Positions 1 to 8,223 of a DNA stretch of 43,203 bases are shown one piece after another (position 1 is the first letter of the stretch; every line of letters starts with the position of its first letter). The DNA is from Planctomycetota bacterium (GTDB lineage Bacteria; Planctomycetota; JACQVV01; JASMLP01). The notes under the pieces are model-generated. The model saw only the letters and a program-made list of their open reading frames with translations, was not told the DNA's origin and searched no databases. The position numbers were made by a program, and so were the translations under genes. The stretch is taken from positions 1-43,203 of the forward strand of contig JASMLP010000180.1 of assembly GCA_030748635.1 (NCBI GenBank), written 5' to 3'.

Positions 1-371
1 TCCAGAACCTTTTCGAACTCGGCAGCTCGTTCACGGGCGAGGGTTTCGAGAGCTTCACGCCGATCACTTTCGAGTTGATCGAGGTAGTTCTGGCGTTCTT
101 CGGGACTGAGGGAACGGATGGTTCGCAGTTGATTCACGAGAGACTGAATTTCTTCGCGTTGTTCGACTGGGAGGTTGGATACCCAGGCGTCGACGAACTG
201 ATCGAGACGCTTCTGCATGAACTCGGTTCGTTCCGCCGGATTCATTGCGCGCATGGTTTCGAGATCCTTGAAAAGAGGTTTCCATGGGTTCTCGGGTTTG
301 GGAGTTTCCTGGCCGACGGCGCTACCGACGAAAAGAGAAACGAGGACTAGGGTGGACATGAAGGTCCGCAT
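1..371 (-). CDS. Secreted protein, N-terminal part (runs off window)
   Basis: About 123 codons are visible; the 3' end lies outside the window. The start is an ATG preceded by AGGAGA at a good distance. The first 20 residues are a signal peptide ending in a plausible cleavage site (SAVGQ), so the product is probably exported. The rest is charged and helical, rich in Glu, Arg and Gln, and contains two 'NPAER' / 'SPEER' type turns like those in small helical periplasmic proteins. I do not recognise the family. It is transcribed away from rnhB, from which it is separated by about 290 bp. Confidence 0.75.
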   Translation of the reverse strand, partial: MRTFMSTLVLVSLFVGSAVGQETPKPENPWKPLFKDLETMRAMNPAERTEFMQKRLDQFVDAWVSNLPVEQREEIQSLVNQLRTIRSLSPEERQNYLDQLESDRREALETLARERAAEFEKVL

Positions 372-602
372 GACGTTAAGTCTCCTGACAGGGGGTTATG
401 GACAGGTTATTGAGTAATGTGGGGAGGAACCACCTCCGGAAAAGGGTGAGAAGATACGTTTTCCGGAACCGATCTGTTGGAAAAAATATGTAATTTGGGA
501 TTCTTTTTGGCGAGAAGACACAAAGTATTTGACGGGTTTGATTTGCAAGGAAGCTAGGGATGGAAAAAGCGTGTTTTTTCGGAAGAATGGGATCTTTGAC
601 TC

Positions 603-622
603 ACCCCTCGGTTCGGAGGGGT
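603..622 (+). other. Short inverted repeat upstream of rnhB
   Basis: Seven-base arms ACCCTC-type (ACCCCTC / GAGGGGT) enclose a six-base loop. It lies just before the rnhB start candidates and overlaps the GTG at 621. It could be a leader hairpin that disfavours the GTG start. There is no U-run directly after it, so I do not call it a terminator. Confidence 0.3.
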
Positions 623-659
623 GTCTCGGATCTTCTTTGTTCTTTCGGGATCGAATCTC

Positions 660-1355
660 ATGGGTAAGTTTGTTCCCCCTGTTTATGAGACATTGGCGAT
701 GGCGCCGGGCCTCAAGGCTCTGGGGGTAGATGAGGCCGGTCGTGGCCCGGTTTTGGGCCCTCTGGTCATGGCGGGTGTGCTGGCGAACTCTCAACAGATC
801 GAGGCCCTTGAATCGGTCGGTGTCGCGGACTCGAAAAAGCTTTCGAAAAAGAGGCGAGGAGAGTTAGCGATCGAGGTTCGAAGAATTATCCCGGAGTATT
901 CGATACGAGTTTTGGAGGCGGCTACGGTCGATCAGTACCGAGAGCGGGGCCATTTGGATCATCTGGAAGTGGAGACCACGGTTTCGATGGTCAAGGAACT
1001 CGCTCCAGACTGGCTTGTGGTGGACGCTCTAGGGGCCGGAGGGTCGACCCATCATCGGCGCTTGACCCAGGGGATCGGTCAGCCAGATCTTCATATTCTG
1101 GCGGAGAATGGCGCGGACGCTAAATATGCCGTGGTCTCCGCGGCGAGTTTGTTGGCCAAGACGGTCCGGGATGAGATGATGTTGAAGATTGGGGAGACGT
1201 TTGGAGAGGTCGGATCCGGGTATCCATCGGACTCCAAAACGGTTCGGTTTCTCGAAGACTGGAGGGACTCTGGCCGGCCACTTCCCGGATTTGTCAGGAA
1301 AAGCTGGGCGACTGTCGAGCGGATATGGGGTCCGAAACAGAGGCGCCTGCTCTGA
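660..1355 (+). CDS. rnhB: Ribonuclease HII, archaeal/eukaryotic-type
   Basis: RNase HII cleaves the RNA strand of RNA-DNA hybrids and single ribonucleotides embedded in DNA. The protein (231 aa from ATG 660) carries the N-terminal GVDEAGRGPVLGPLV motif with the catalytic Asp-Glu pair, then DSKKLS, an AENGADAKY segment, the ASLLAK motif and a GSGYPSD motif. The wording of the last three, and of the C-terminal region, resembles archaeal RNase HII (the Archaeoglobus enzyme has ADEKYP, ASIIAK and GSGYASD) more than the usual bacterial RnhB. Start is uncertain: GTG 621, ATG 660 and ATG 699 are in frame, and 699 would place the DEAGRG motif closest to the N terminus as in archaeal enzymes. It converges with the anti-sigma gene. 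Confidence 0.93.
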   Translation: MGKFVPPVYETLAMAPGLKALGVDEAGRGPVLGPLVMAGVLANSQQIEALESVGVADSKKLSKKRRGELAIEVRRIIPEYSIRVLEAATVDQYRERGHLDHLEVETTVSMVKELAPDWLVVDALGAGGSTHHRRLTQGIGQPDLHILAENGADAKYAVVSAASLLAKTVRDEMMLKIGETFGEVGSGYPSDSKTVRFLEDWRDSGRPLPGFVRKSWATVERIWGPKQRRLL

Positions 1356-1443
1356 AAACCTTTTCGGCCGATTTCGCGTCCCGGGAAAAGAGGATTCGTT
1401 CGAGTGGGGCGTGGAGAGGATGGAAGGGGTGCGCTTCCGGTGC

Positions 1444-3555
1444 TTACTCTCTTGTTTGGATCTGGAGGAAGGCCCCTCTCTGTTGGAGCTGCAGTTCAGC
1501 CGGTTCGAGGACCGCTCGCAAAAAATCCGCAACGGTTCCCGACGGGTTGAAGAATCCGGTAATCGTACGTCCACATCGATCGGTAACGATCGAGTTGGTG
1601 TCTCTGCGAACCGAGATCTTGAAGTGGGATTCAAATGATCGAAGGGCTTCTTCCGGTGTGCCTTTAAGGAGGTGACGTCCCTGGGAATCGGCAGATCCGT
1701 GAGTGTGGAGGTGAAAGCGAATGAGGTTAGGCGGTGCAGGCATGTTGAGCGCTTCTTCGATCGCGATTTCAACAATTCCTTCGGGGAGCTCCAGGCTGTC
1801 GATGGGGCCGGTGAGGCGGGCCCAGGCGAGAGCCGAGGCCGCTCGGAGGCGGACAGGTTCGGAATTGGAAAGGGCCAACGCGCGAAATCGATCGATCGAT
1901 TGGGGAGGAGGATCGGATCCTAACGCCCGGATTGCGTGGAACCGGACATTGACATTGGGATCTTCGAGGGCCGCGATCAGGGCGGAGGTCGCTTCGGGGG
2001 CTTGCTGAAGAATGTTCCCCAGCGCGAGGGCCGCTCCCTGGCGTTGTTGGTCGTTTCCTGAAGAGAGTTCGGCGATCAGATCTGAGACCACTTCGTTGTG
2101 ACCGCTCCGAAAGAGGAGGACCGCTGATGTGGCTCGAACGTCAGGATGTTCCGACGAATCTCTTAGCTCCATGATTTCGATGGGGTCGCGGCCAAGTGTG
2201 CCGAGAATTTGGGGCAAGCTCTTGAGGGCCGCAGAACGTACCTTGATAGAGGACTCGTAGGGAATCACTTCCTGGGCGAGATAGGTGGTCAGTTGTTCGT
2301 CTTCCAACTCGCCAATCAACTGAACGATTTGGGCTCGGATTGTCGGGTCGGCTATGGGGCGAAGATGTCCCTGAAGGAGGTCTATGCGAGGTTGGCTTTC
2401 AAGTATGTTCAGAAGAATCGAAAAGGAAGCGATCTGAATTGCGGGATTTGGGCGGTCGAGAAGATCCCGGAAAACCCGCTCCACGGATGGAATGGGCATG
2501 GAAGAGAAGGCTTTCACCATGGCCGCGGTCAACACCGGATGCGCTGGAGAGGTGATGAGTCGTTCCAGTCCGAGCAGATCCCCGTCATCGTGTAGATCGG
2601 GAAGGAGTTCGGCTAGTCTCACCTTGATGCCCAGGTTCGTGGGAGAGGCGGACAGTAGGGTTCGAGCGATCACTTCAAGGAAAGGGCGGGACCGGATGTT
2701 CCAGCGAGCGCAGCTTTCGGCAACGGCGAGGATAACGATCGGGTGGCTTGATGATTGGCCCCGTTGAAGGACGGATCCGCTTTCCTGAGCGGTCGGAGGA
2801 GAAGGGAGGAGGGAAGAGATGAGGAGAACTTTGGCCGCGATATGGGCGGGCTCTTGATCGGGGAGGGCTCGGATCGAACGGAGAGACTTCTTGGGGTGGG
2901 CACGAAGGCGATTCAAATCTTCTCTGGATCCCCATTCTTCAGGAATCTGGAGGGGGTCGCCCTCCTGCGGGTTCCGGTTTTGGATCCTCTCGGTGAGTTC
3001 GGTGAGCACCGTATGGATTTCCGAAGTGAGGTCGATCTCAGTGGAAGACGGGATCTTTTCGGGGCGCTTGGGGTGAGAGGTTTCGGCCCGGTTCGGATCG
3101 GGTGTGCTGGCGGGAGAGGAGGTTTTCGCAGTTTTTGGGGGTTCGGATGAAGGCAGAGCGGGTGGAAGAAGAATGGATTGGATCCCCCCTAGGTCGAGGA
3201 GAAAGGCGATGGCGGCGACTCCGAGAAGGGGAACGAAAAGCATGAGAAGCTTTGTGCCCAGGGCGCCCGGAGAGATTCTTCGCGACCCCTCCGGCCCGAG
3301 GAGATGGCGCCCAGCTCGAGCTGAAAAAGAGGGGCGAACATCGTTCAGTACACGCTCAATGCGTTTTGGATCAGCGTCTATATTTCGATCGAGACGCAGG
3401 GCGAGTACCGTTTGTTTCACTTCTTCGAATTCGGTCTGGCAACTGGAGCAGGACTGAATGTGAGTTCGGGCTTGGCCTAGTATCTGGGGGTGGAGTTCCT
3501 TGAATAGGATCAGTCCAAGTCGTTCCCGGACCTGATTACAACTCAGGGAACTCAT
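1444..3555 (-). CDS. Zinc-finger anti-sigma factor with HEAT repeats and STN-like C terminus
   Basis: This is a 703-aa membrane protein. Residues 1-45 form an anti-sigma zinc finger (Cys6, then H32-x3-C36-x2-C39). A transmembrane helix lies at about 102-120, followed by a Pro/Ser-rich linker. From about 230 to 600 there are repeated amphipathic helical pairs of HEAT type (for example 'RLRAASALAWARL'), predicted to lie outside the cytoplasm. The last 70 residues (from about 632) resemble the secretin/TonB short N-terminal (STN) fold, with the pattern 'ALRSFESHFKISV'. Its ATG overlaps the stop of the preceding ECF sigma gene as ATGA, so the two are translationally coupled. I infer that the N terminus holds the sigma factor and the external part senses or binds something in the envelope. 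The sensed signal is unknown. Confidence 0.85.
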   Translation of the reverse strand: MSSLSCNQVRERLGLILFKELHPQILGQARTHIQSCSSCQTEFEEVKQTVLALRLDRNIDADPKRIERVLNDVRPSFSARAGRHLLGPEGSRRISPGALGTKLLMLFVPLLGVAAIAFLLDLGGIQSILLPPALPSSEPPKTAKTSSPASTPDPNRAETSHPKRPEKIPSSTEIDLTSEIHTVLTELTERIQNRNPQEGDPLQIPEEWGSREDLNRLRAHPKKSLRSIRALPDQEPAHIAAKVLLISSLLPSPPTAQESGSVLQRGQSSSHPIVILAVAESCARWNIRSRPFLEVIARTLLSASPTNLGIKVRLAELLPDLHDDGDLLGLERLITSPAHPVLTAAMVKAFSSMPIPSVERVFRDLLDRPNPAIQIASFSILLNILESQPRIDLLQGHLRPIADPTIRAQIVQLIGELEDEQLTTYLAQEVIPYESSIKVRSAALKSLPQILGTLGRDPIEIMELRDSSEHPDVRATSAVLLFRSGHNEVVSDLIAELSSGNDQQRQGAALALGNILQQAPEATSALIAALEDPNVNVRFHAIRALGSDPPPQSIDRFRALALSNSEPVRLRAASALAWARLTGPIDSLELPEGIVEIAIEEALNMPAPPNLIRFHLHTHGSADSQGRHLLKGTPEEALRSFESHFKISVRRDTNSIVTDRCGRTITGFFNPSGTVADFLRAVLEPAELQLQQRGAFLQIQTRE

Positions 3556-4061
3556 AATCTCCCTCGCAATTCCGAGAGCGCCAGTTCAATCCAATAGTTG
3601 ACGGTCTTGACCGGAGCTCCCAAAACGGTGGAGATGTCCTTGTACGACAGATCGTGATAGACCTTGAGAATCAAGGCTTCTCGACGAGATCGTTGAAGGC
3701 TTTCGAGTCCGTCTCGGATACGGATCTGTACACTTCCGGTTCCCGTTTTGCTAGCGGGCGAAGAGGAGGGTGATACATCCTGAGGTCGAATCATTCGGGT
3801 TTCACGTATACCGCGTAATAGGAAGCGGCGTGCGGTACGAAAGATCCAGACATCGAATTTGTGGGGAAGTGGAAGCGAATCTAGCGCTTCCGCGAGGGCG
3901 TGAAATACCTCGTCGAAAATCCGCTCGGACTGAGCCGTGTCGCCCGACATTCTGAAAGCGTAGGAGAGGATCGAAATTTCATAACGACGAAGCAATGCCT
4001 CGAAACTATGAAAGTCTCCTTGACTCGCTCGGGTCAGAAGATGTTCGTCCTGGTCTTCCAT
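3552..4061 (-). CDS. ECF-type RNA polymerase sigma factor
   Basis: At 169 aa it has the usual ECF size. Region 2 runs from the start ('DFHSFEALLRRYE') to 'WIFRTARRFLLR', with a linker rich in Ser, and region 4 is at the C terminus ('LSYKDISTVLGAPVKTVNYWI'-type helix-turn-helix). Region 2 is less acidic and more divergent than in typical ECF proteins. It starts 26 nt after the rpsU stop and its TGA overlaps the anti-sigma ATG. This is the standard sigma/anti-sigma pairing. The target promoter cannot be told from the sequence. Confidence 0.9.
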   Translation of the reverse strand: MEDQDEHLLTRASQGDFHSFEALLRRYEISILSYAFRMSGDTAQSERIFDEVFHALAEALDSLPLPHKFDVWIFRTARRFLLRGIRETRMIRPQDVSPSSSPASKTGTGSVQIRIRDGLESLQRSRREALILKVYHDLSYKDISTVLGAPVKTVNYWIELALSELRGRL

Positions 4062-4087
4062 GGGGTCGATTCACCCCTTTGAGAGGG

Positions 4088-4282
4088 TTATCCCTGGGGA
4101 TCTTGGTAGCGTCGGATGACCTTCAGGCGCTTCTTTTCTTGCCGTCTACGCTTATCGCTGGGCTTGTCGTAAAAGGCTGAACGCTTGACGTCGCTGAAGA
4201 TGCCCTCATTATTGCACAAGCGCTTGAATCGTCGGAGTGCTTTTTCGAGTGGCTCGTTTGCGCTGATCTTGATTTTGGCCAT
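4088..4282 (-). CDS. rpsU: Small ribosomal subunit protein bS21
   Basis: A 64-aa basic protein beginning MAKIKISANEPLEKAL and containing the characteristic 'ALRRFKR' and 'FSDVKR' segments and an Arg/Lys-rich tail. The same frame is open further upstream to 4381, but homology places the start at ATG 4282. bS21 takes part in translation initiation by positioning the mRNA near the anti-Shine-Dalgarno. It is the first gene of a leftward unit with the ECF sigma and anti-sigma genes. That placement recalls the enterobacterial rpsU-dnaG-rpoD arrangement, but here the sigma factor is of ECF type. Confidence 0.95.
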   Translation of the reverse strand: MAKIKISANEPLEKALRRFKRLCNNEGIFSDVKRSAFYDKPSDKRRRQEKKRLKVIRRYQDPQG

Positions 4283-4340
4283 AAGAATCCCGGTCCGTGG
4301 GACATGAAATAGTAGAAAGAGGCAGAGTGTAGGAATGCCA

Positions 4341-5738
4341 ATGAGTGGTGTCAAGGGGGGGGCTCGTCCTCTGGTGGTCATCGATGTGGTCGGACTGACC
4401 CCAACGTTTCTCGAGGCGGGTTGGACTCCCCATATTTCGGAGCTGGCCCGGGAGGGGTTTTGGGCATCGATCGATGGGGTTTTTCCCGCGTTAACCTGCT
4501 CCGCTCAGTCAACCTATCTGACCGGAACCAATCCGAATTCTCACGGTATTGTCGGGAACGGCTGGTTTTTCAGGGACTTATCTGAAATCTGGTTATGGCG
4601 TCAATCGAATCATCTCGTTCAGGGCGAGAAGATCTGGGAGGCGCTGCGAAGGTATGATCCTGACAGCCGGACCGCCAGTTTGTTCTGGTGGTATAACATG
4701 GCTTCTTCGGTGGACTGGGCGGTGACTCCTCGGCCGGTGTATCACGCGGATGGCCGTAAGGACCCGGATATTTATACGGTTCCCGAGGAACTGGGAGAGC
4801 AACTTCAGGAAGAACTCGGGACGTTTCCTCTCTTCAATTTCTGGGGGCCGGCTGCCGGGCGCTCCTCCACGGAATGGATCGTGGAGTCCGCGGTCCGGGT
4901 GATCCGGGAAAAGCAGCCCCAACTGTGTCTGGTCTATCTGCCGCATCTCGATTATGACCTGCAACGATTTGGGCCATCGGGAGCAACTGTTGAAGGTGAG
5001 GTCCGTTTTGTGGACCAGGAAGTGGGGCGTCTGATCGGGGCCGCTCGGGAAAGAGGGGCGGAGGTGGTTTGTCTCTCAGAATATGGGATCGAAGAAGTGA
5101 CAGGTCCGGTTCATATCAACCGTCATCTACGCGAGGCTGGATTTCTTTCGGTTACAACCAATGCTGCGGGCGAACTTCTGGATCCGAGCCAAAGTCGAGC
5201 TTTTGCTGTCGCGGATCATCAGATTGCGCATGTGTATGTGGCGCGCCAATCGGATCGGGAGGCGGTTCGTGAATGCTTGCAGTCGCTGGACGGCGTCGAG
5301 AGTGTTCTCGATCAAGAAGGTCGGCGAGCTCATGAGGTGGATCATGAACGCTGCGGAGAGTTCCTGGCGGTTTCCCGAAAGGATCGTTGGTTCAGTTATT
5401 ACTACTGGATCGATGAGGATCGAGCGCCGGATTTCGCCCGGACGGTTGAGATTCATCGGAAGCCTGGGTACGACCCGGTAGAACTCTTCCTGGATCCCCA
5501 AATCGCATTTCCCAAGTGGGCGATTCTTCGGCGATTAATGAAGAAAAAATGCGGGTTCCGGACCCTGATGGATGTGGTGGGGTTGGATGGTAGCTTGGTA
5601 CGGGGAAGTCATGGGCGTTTGGCGGATGATTCCAAAAGCGGACCGATTCTGGTTTCGGGTTCGGCGGTCGAAGCTCGGGATACGATTCGGGCTACCGAGG
5701 TGCAAGAATTCCTTCTGGGAATCATGCGAAATCGCTGA
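4341..5738 (+). CDS. Type I phosphodiesterase / nucleotide pyrophosphatase family protein
   Basis: This is a 465-aa member of the alkaline-phosphatase superfamily, with no signal peptide seen. Recognisable elements are the first metal Asp in 'VVIDVVG', the nucleophile Thr in 'FPALTCSAQST', an Asp in 'LPHLDYDLQRFG' and a late His in 'ADHQIAHVY'. Where many family members have SDHG, this one has SEYG. I believe that is a feature of the subfamily that includes EboF-like proteins, but I have not aligned it. ATG 4341 has AGGA six bases upstream; ATG 4335 would sit directly on that AGGA. An 8-G run lies in codons 6-8. The substrate is unknown. The gene is divergent from rpsU and converges on the lipoate ligase gene. 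Confidence 0.85.
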   Translation: MSGVKGGARPLVVIDVVGLTPTFLEAGWTPHISELAREGFWASIDGVFPALTCSAQSTYLTGTNPNSHGIVGNGWFFRDLSEIWLWRQSNHLVQGEKIWEALRRYDPDSRTASLFWWYNMASSVDWAVTPRPVYHADGRKDPDIYTVPEELGEQLQEELGTFPLFNFWGPAAGRSSTEWIVESAVRVIREKQPQLCLVYLPHLDYDLQRFGPSGATVEGEVRFVDQEVGRLIGAARERGAEVVCLSEYGIEEVTGPVHINRHLREAGFLSVTTNAAGELLDPSQSRAFAVADHQIAHVYVARQSDREAVRECLQSLDGVESVLDQEGRRAHEVDHERCGEFLAVSRKDRWFSYYYWIDEDRAPDFARTVEIHRKPGYDPVELFLDPQIAFPKWAILRRLMKKKCGFRTLMDVVGLDGSLVRGSHGRLADDSKSGPILVSGSAVEARDTIRATEVQEFLLGIMRNR

Positions 5739-5744
5739 GGTCGT

Positions 5745-5757
5745 GGACTAGAAGTCC
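5745..5757. other. Small perfect hairpin between convergent genes
   Basis: GGACT-AGA-AGTCC, with further complementary GAGG/CCTC bases outside. It overlaps the stop codon of the lipoate ligase gene, between two convergent stops only 10 bp apart. It could help end transcription in both directions, but there is no U-run, so this is weak. Confidence 0.25.
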
Positions 5758-6464
5758 TCGGTCTTTCGCTTCTGTCGACGTCGTTCCAGGGGGAGTTTCT
5801 GGAGGATCCGGGCGAAATCGAGTTCACCTGAATCGAGGTCGCAAGAACGCCAAGAAATTTGAAAAACATCGGAGAACGCCTGGGGAGCGATCGGTACGAG
5901 GTGGTGGTGGGTGAGTCCGGTGTGGGGAGAAATCGATCCGTGAACGAGAGTCGAGTAACGGTTTTTCCTGGCTGCGAAACCGGCGGCTTTGGCTCCGGTT
6001 GAATCGACCAGATCCCAGCAGGAAGTTCGCTCGAAGCAAAGGAAAGGATCTTCACGACGATCGTCTCCTGTTCCTCGAAATAACAAGGAGACGCCGAGTT
6101 CAGCGGCTGCCCGGGAGATCGCTTCTCCCACTTGTCGGTAAAGTTTCGTGGGGGGAGCGCGGTGAGTGTCCTGTCGCGGGAGAATGAGCGAAAAGGTAAA
6201 TTCCTCCCGTAAGTGCAGGATGGCTCCGCCACCCGTTGGGCGTCGGACCATCTGCGCTTTGACCTTCAGGGCCTCGGGTGGCCAGGGTTCGCTGGCGTCC
6301 TGGAAATGTCCGATCGAGAGTCCCGGTGGATCCCATGAATAGAGGCGGAGTGCCGGATTTCGAGAAAGTTCCAGAAGAGAACAGTCCACCGCCATATTCC
6401 AGTCAGGGGGACCGGGGCCGGAGAGGAGGAGCCGTCCTTCCCGCTGGGAGAGGGCCGGGTTCAG
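5748..6464 (-). CDS. Lipoate-protein ligase A / octanoyltransferase family protein
   Basis: This family attaches lipoate or octanoate to carrier lysines, here most obviously on GcvH encoded just upstream. It shows 'DWNMAVDCSLL' near the N terminus, the lipoyl-binding motif 'RRPTGGGAILH' (about residues 74-84) and 'GAKAAGFAARKNRYSTLVHGS' with the expected Lys. The conserved 'RLLLSGPGPPDWNMA' stretch lies upstream of the first ATG (6395), and no ATG, GTG or TTG is available between it and gcvH. The best start is CTG at 6464, which overlaps the gcvH stop as CTGA and has GAGG seven bases upstream. This gives 238 aa. The start codon is an inference. Whether it is a ligase (LplA) or an amidotransferase (LipM type) cannot be decided here. 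Confidence 0.88.
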   Translation of the reverse strand: MNPALSQREGRLLLSGPGPPDWNMAVDCSLLELSRNPALRLYSWDPPGLSIGHFQDASEPWPPEALKVKAQMVRRPTGGGAILHLREEFTFSLILPRQDTHRAPPTKLYRQVGEAISRAAAELGVSLLFRGTGDDRREDPFLCFERTSCWDLVDSTGAKAAGFAARKNRYSTLVHGSISPHTGLTHHHLVPIAPQAFSDVFQISWRSCDLDSGELDFARILQKLPLERRRQKRKTEDF

Positions 6465-6847
6465 TGGGCGGCCTCTTCGATGACTTTTTCGTATTCGGCA
6501 GCGGAGATCATCTGGTCGAATTCCGACGAATCGGAGATGCGTATTTTGACGAACCAGCCTTCTCCGAAAGGATCTTGACTGACGAGTTCGAGATTGTCGG
6601 CAATCGATTCGTTGACCTCGATGATTTCTCCACTCAGGGGAGAGTACAGGTCGCTGACGGCCTTCACGCTTTCGATCTCGCCGAGGGTATCTCCTTTGCT
6701 GAGGGAGTCTCCCGCCTGTGGCAAGTCGACGAAGACCAGGTCGGTCAGTTGCTCTACTGCGAAATCGCTGATGCCGATCGTGGCGACATCGTCTTCGATG
6801 AGAGCCCATTCGTGTGTGTCCATGTATCGTCTATCATCCGGTCTCAT
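6461..6847 (-). CDS. gcvH: Glycine cleavage system H protein
   Basis: A 128-aa lipoyl carrier of the glycine cleavage system. It shuttles the aminomethyl group between the P and T proteins. The lipoylated lysine is in 'IESVKAVSDLYSPLSGEI' (K62). 'THEWA' near the start and 'GEGWFVKI' near the end are family marks. The start has a strong GGAGGTATCA Shine-Dalgarno. It follows gcvT by 13 bp and its stop overlaps the lipoate ligase start, so the carrier and its modifying enzyme are coupled. No P-protein gene is in the window. Confidence 0.96.
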   Translation of the reverse strand: MRPDDRRYMDTHEWALIEDDVATIGISDFAVEQLTDLVFVDLPQAGDSLSKGDTLGEIESVKAVSDLYSPLSGEIIEVNESIADNLELVSQDPFGEGWFVKIRISDSSEFDQMISAAEYEKVIEEAAH

Positions 6848-6860
6848 TGATACCTCCGGG

Positions 6861-7967
6861 TCAAGCGGAATGCGTTGCGGGTTGAGGGCGGGTGTACAGG
6901 GGGCGTTTCTGAATTGTTCCTGGAACGAGGTGGCCTCGGATGTCGACCTCGATGGTCGTGCCTGGCTGAGAAACGGATGGGGGAAGATATCCCATGCCGA
7001 TCGAGCGACCGAGAGTGGGGCTCGCTGTGCCACTGGTGACCTGGCCGACGGGAGATCCGTCGACTCGTATGGGCTGGTGCTGGCGGGGAACTCGTTTTCC
7101 TTCCAGTTCAAAAGCGACCAGGGATCGTTGGGCGGGATATTGACTGTTTCTCGAACAAGCTTGTTTGCCGACGAAATCGGAAGACTTTTCCAGATGGACG
7201 ACTCGGGCAAGGTCTGCCTCATAGGGGGTGGTCGAACGGTCGAGTTCGTGTCCGTAAAGATGCATCCCGGCTTCGAGGCGAAGCGTGTCGCGTGCTCCCA
7301 GTCCGACTGGAAGGACTTCGTAAGGGGGGCGCGTCAGTTTTTCCCAGAAATCTGCAGCATGATCGGAGGGGATGTAGAACTCGAAACCGTCTTCGCCGGT
7401 ATATCCCGTCCGGGCGACAAGCGCGGGGTGATGGTTGCAGTGGGTCTGAATCTGCGCGTAATACCGTAGGGAGGAGAGGTCGTCCGCTACCAGGGGTTGG
7501 ATCAGAGATTCGCTCTCAGGGCCCTGGATAGCGATCAGGCTCCAGTCGTCCGATCGGTCGTGAAAATGAGTTTCCGGGGACATGTCGATTCGATCGATCA
7601 GTCGTTCTCGAACAGGGTCCCGATTCCCCGCGTTGGCAACGACCAGGAACCGAGTTTCGGCCAATCGGTAAACGATCAGGTCGTCCAGGATCGTTCCTGA
7701 TTCGGTGAGCATCAGGCAGTAGCGAGCGCGTCCGACGGCGATCCGGCCCATTTCGATGCTGAGTTCGGCATCGAGGGCTTGAGTTGCTCCCTCGCCTACG
7801 ACCTCGTAACGTCCCATGTGGCAGAGGTCGAAAAGGCCGGCGCACGAGCGGGTGGCTCCGTGTTCTGCGCGGATGGAAGAGTAGAGCACCGGCATCTCCC
7901 AGCCGGAAAAATCGACCAGGCGGGCTCCCGAGTTTTTATGCAAAGCGGTGAGTGGAGTCTGTTTCAT
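6861..7967 (-). CDS. gcvT: Aminomethyltransferase (glycine cleavage T protein)
   Basis: A 368-aa tetrahydrofolate-dependent T protein. It releases ammonia from the aminomethyl group carried on GcvH and makes 5,10-methylene-THF. Visible marks are 'LVDFSGWEMPV' at the N terminus, 'GLFDLCHMGR', the 'RTGYTGEDGFE' motif and 'GLGARDTLRLEAGMHLYG'. Length is normal for the family. It is the first gene of the leftward gcvT-gcvH-lipoate ligase unit. A candidate promoter lies just upstream, with only a short leader and no visible glycine riboswitch. Confidence 0.96.
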   Translation of the reverse strand: MKQTPLTALHKNSGARLVDFSGWEMPVLYSSIRAEHGATRSCAGLFDLCHMGRYEVVGEGATQALDAELSIEMGRIAVGRARYCLMLTESGTILDDLIVYRLAETRFLVVANAGNRDPVRERLIDRIDMSPETHFHDRSDDWSLIAIQGPESESLIQPLVADDLSSLRYYAQIQTHCNHHPALVARTGYTGEDGFEFYIPSDHAADFWEKLTRPPYEVLPVGLGARDTLRLEAGMHLYGHELDRSTTPYEADLARVVHLEKSSDFVGKQACSRNSQYPAQRSLVAFELEGKRVPRQHQPIRVDGSPVGQVTSGTASPTLGRSIGMGYLPPSVSQPGTTIEVDIRGHLVPGTIQKRPLYTRPQPATHSA

Positions 7968-7986
7968 TCGTTTCTCGTTAGCGTGG

Positions 7987-8014
7987 AAGGTAGGAACTTC
8001 AGATCGGGAGTCAA
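7987..8014 (-). promoter_or_regulatory. Candidate sigma-70 promoter for gcvT unit
   Basis: On the minus strand TTGACT (8014-8009) is followed after 16 bp by TACCTT (7992-7987). The -35 is good and the -10 weak. Transcription would start only about 15 bases before the gcvT ATG. Confidence 0.4.
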
Positions 8015-8143
8015 GCGGATTTTGTGCCGAAATCAGGTCGAGACGAATTCGGGGTAAAAACGGCCATGAGGCGATCCGTTCAGATAATCAGAAGCTTGTG
8101 GGACTTACCCAGATTGTGGCTCTCTTCGAAGCCAAGGGAAGTT

Positions 8144-8173
8144 TTGGTGGCAAATCCTCCGGTTCGATATAAT
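8144..8173 (+). promoter_or_regulatory. Candidate sigma-70 promoter for the FliY-like gene
   Basis: A perfect TATAAT (8168-8173) lies 18 bp after TTGGTG (8144-8149). It is placed 51 bp before the ATG of the downstream gene. Confidence 0.55.
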
Positions 8174-8223
8174 ATCCCATCATTCGGGCACGCCTTACGA
8201 ACTTGCTCCAGGACGCAAACCAG

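Noticed and set aside
1029..1775. 248-aa minus-strand frame across rnhB and the anti-sigma tail
   Set aside because: Overlaps two sound genes and has a low-complexity basic composition.
7968..8143. Glycine riboswitch before gcvT
   Set aside because: The conserved glycine-aptamer core is not seen and the candidate promoter leaves only about 15 bases of leader.
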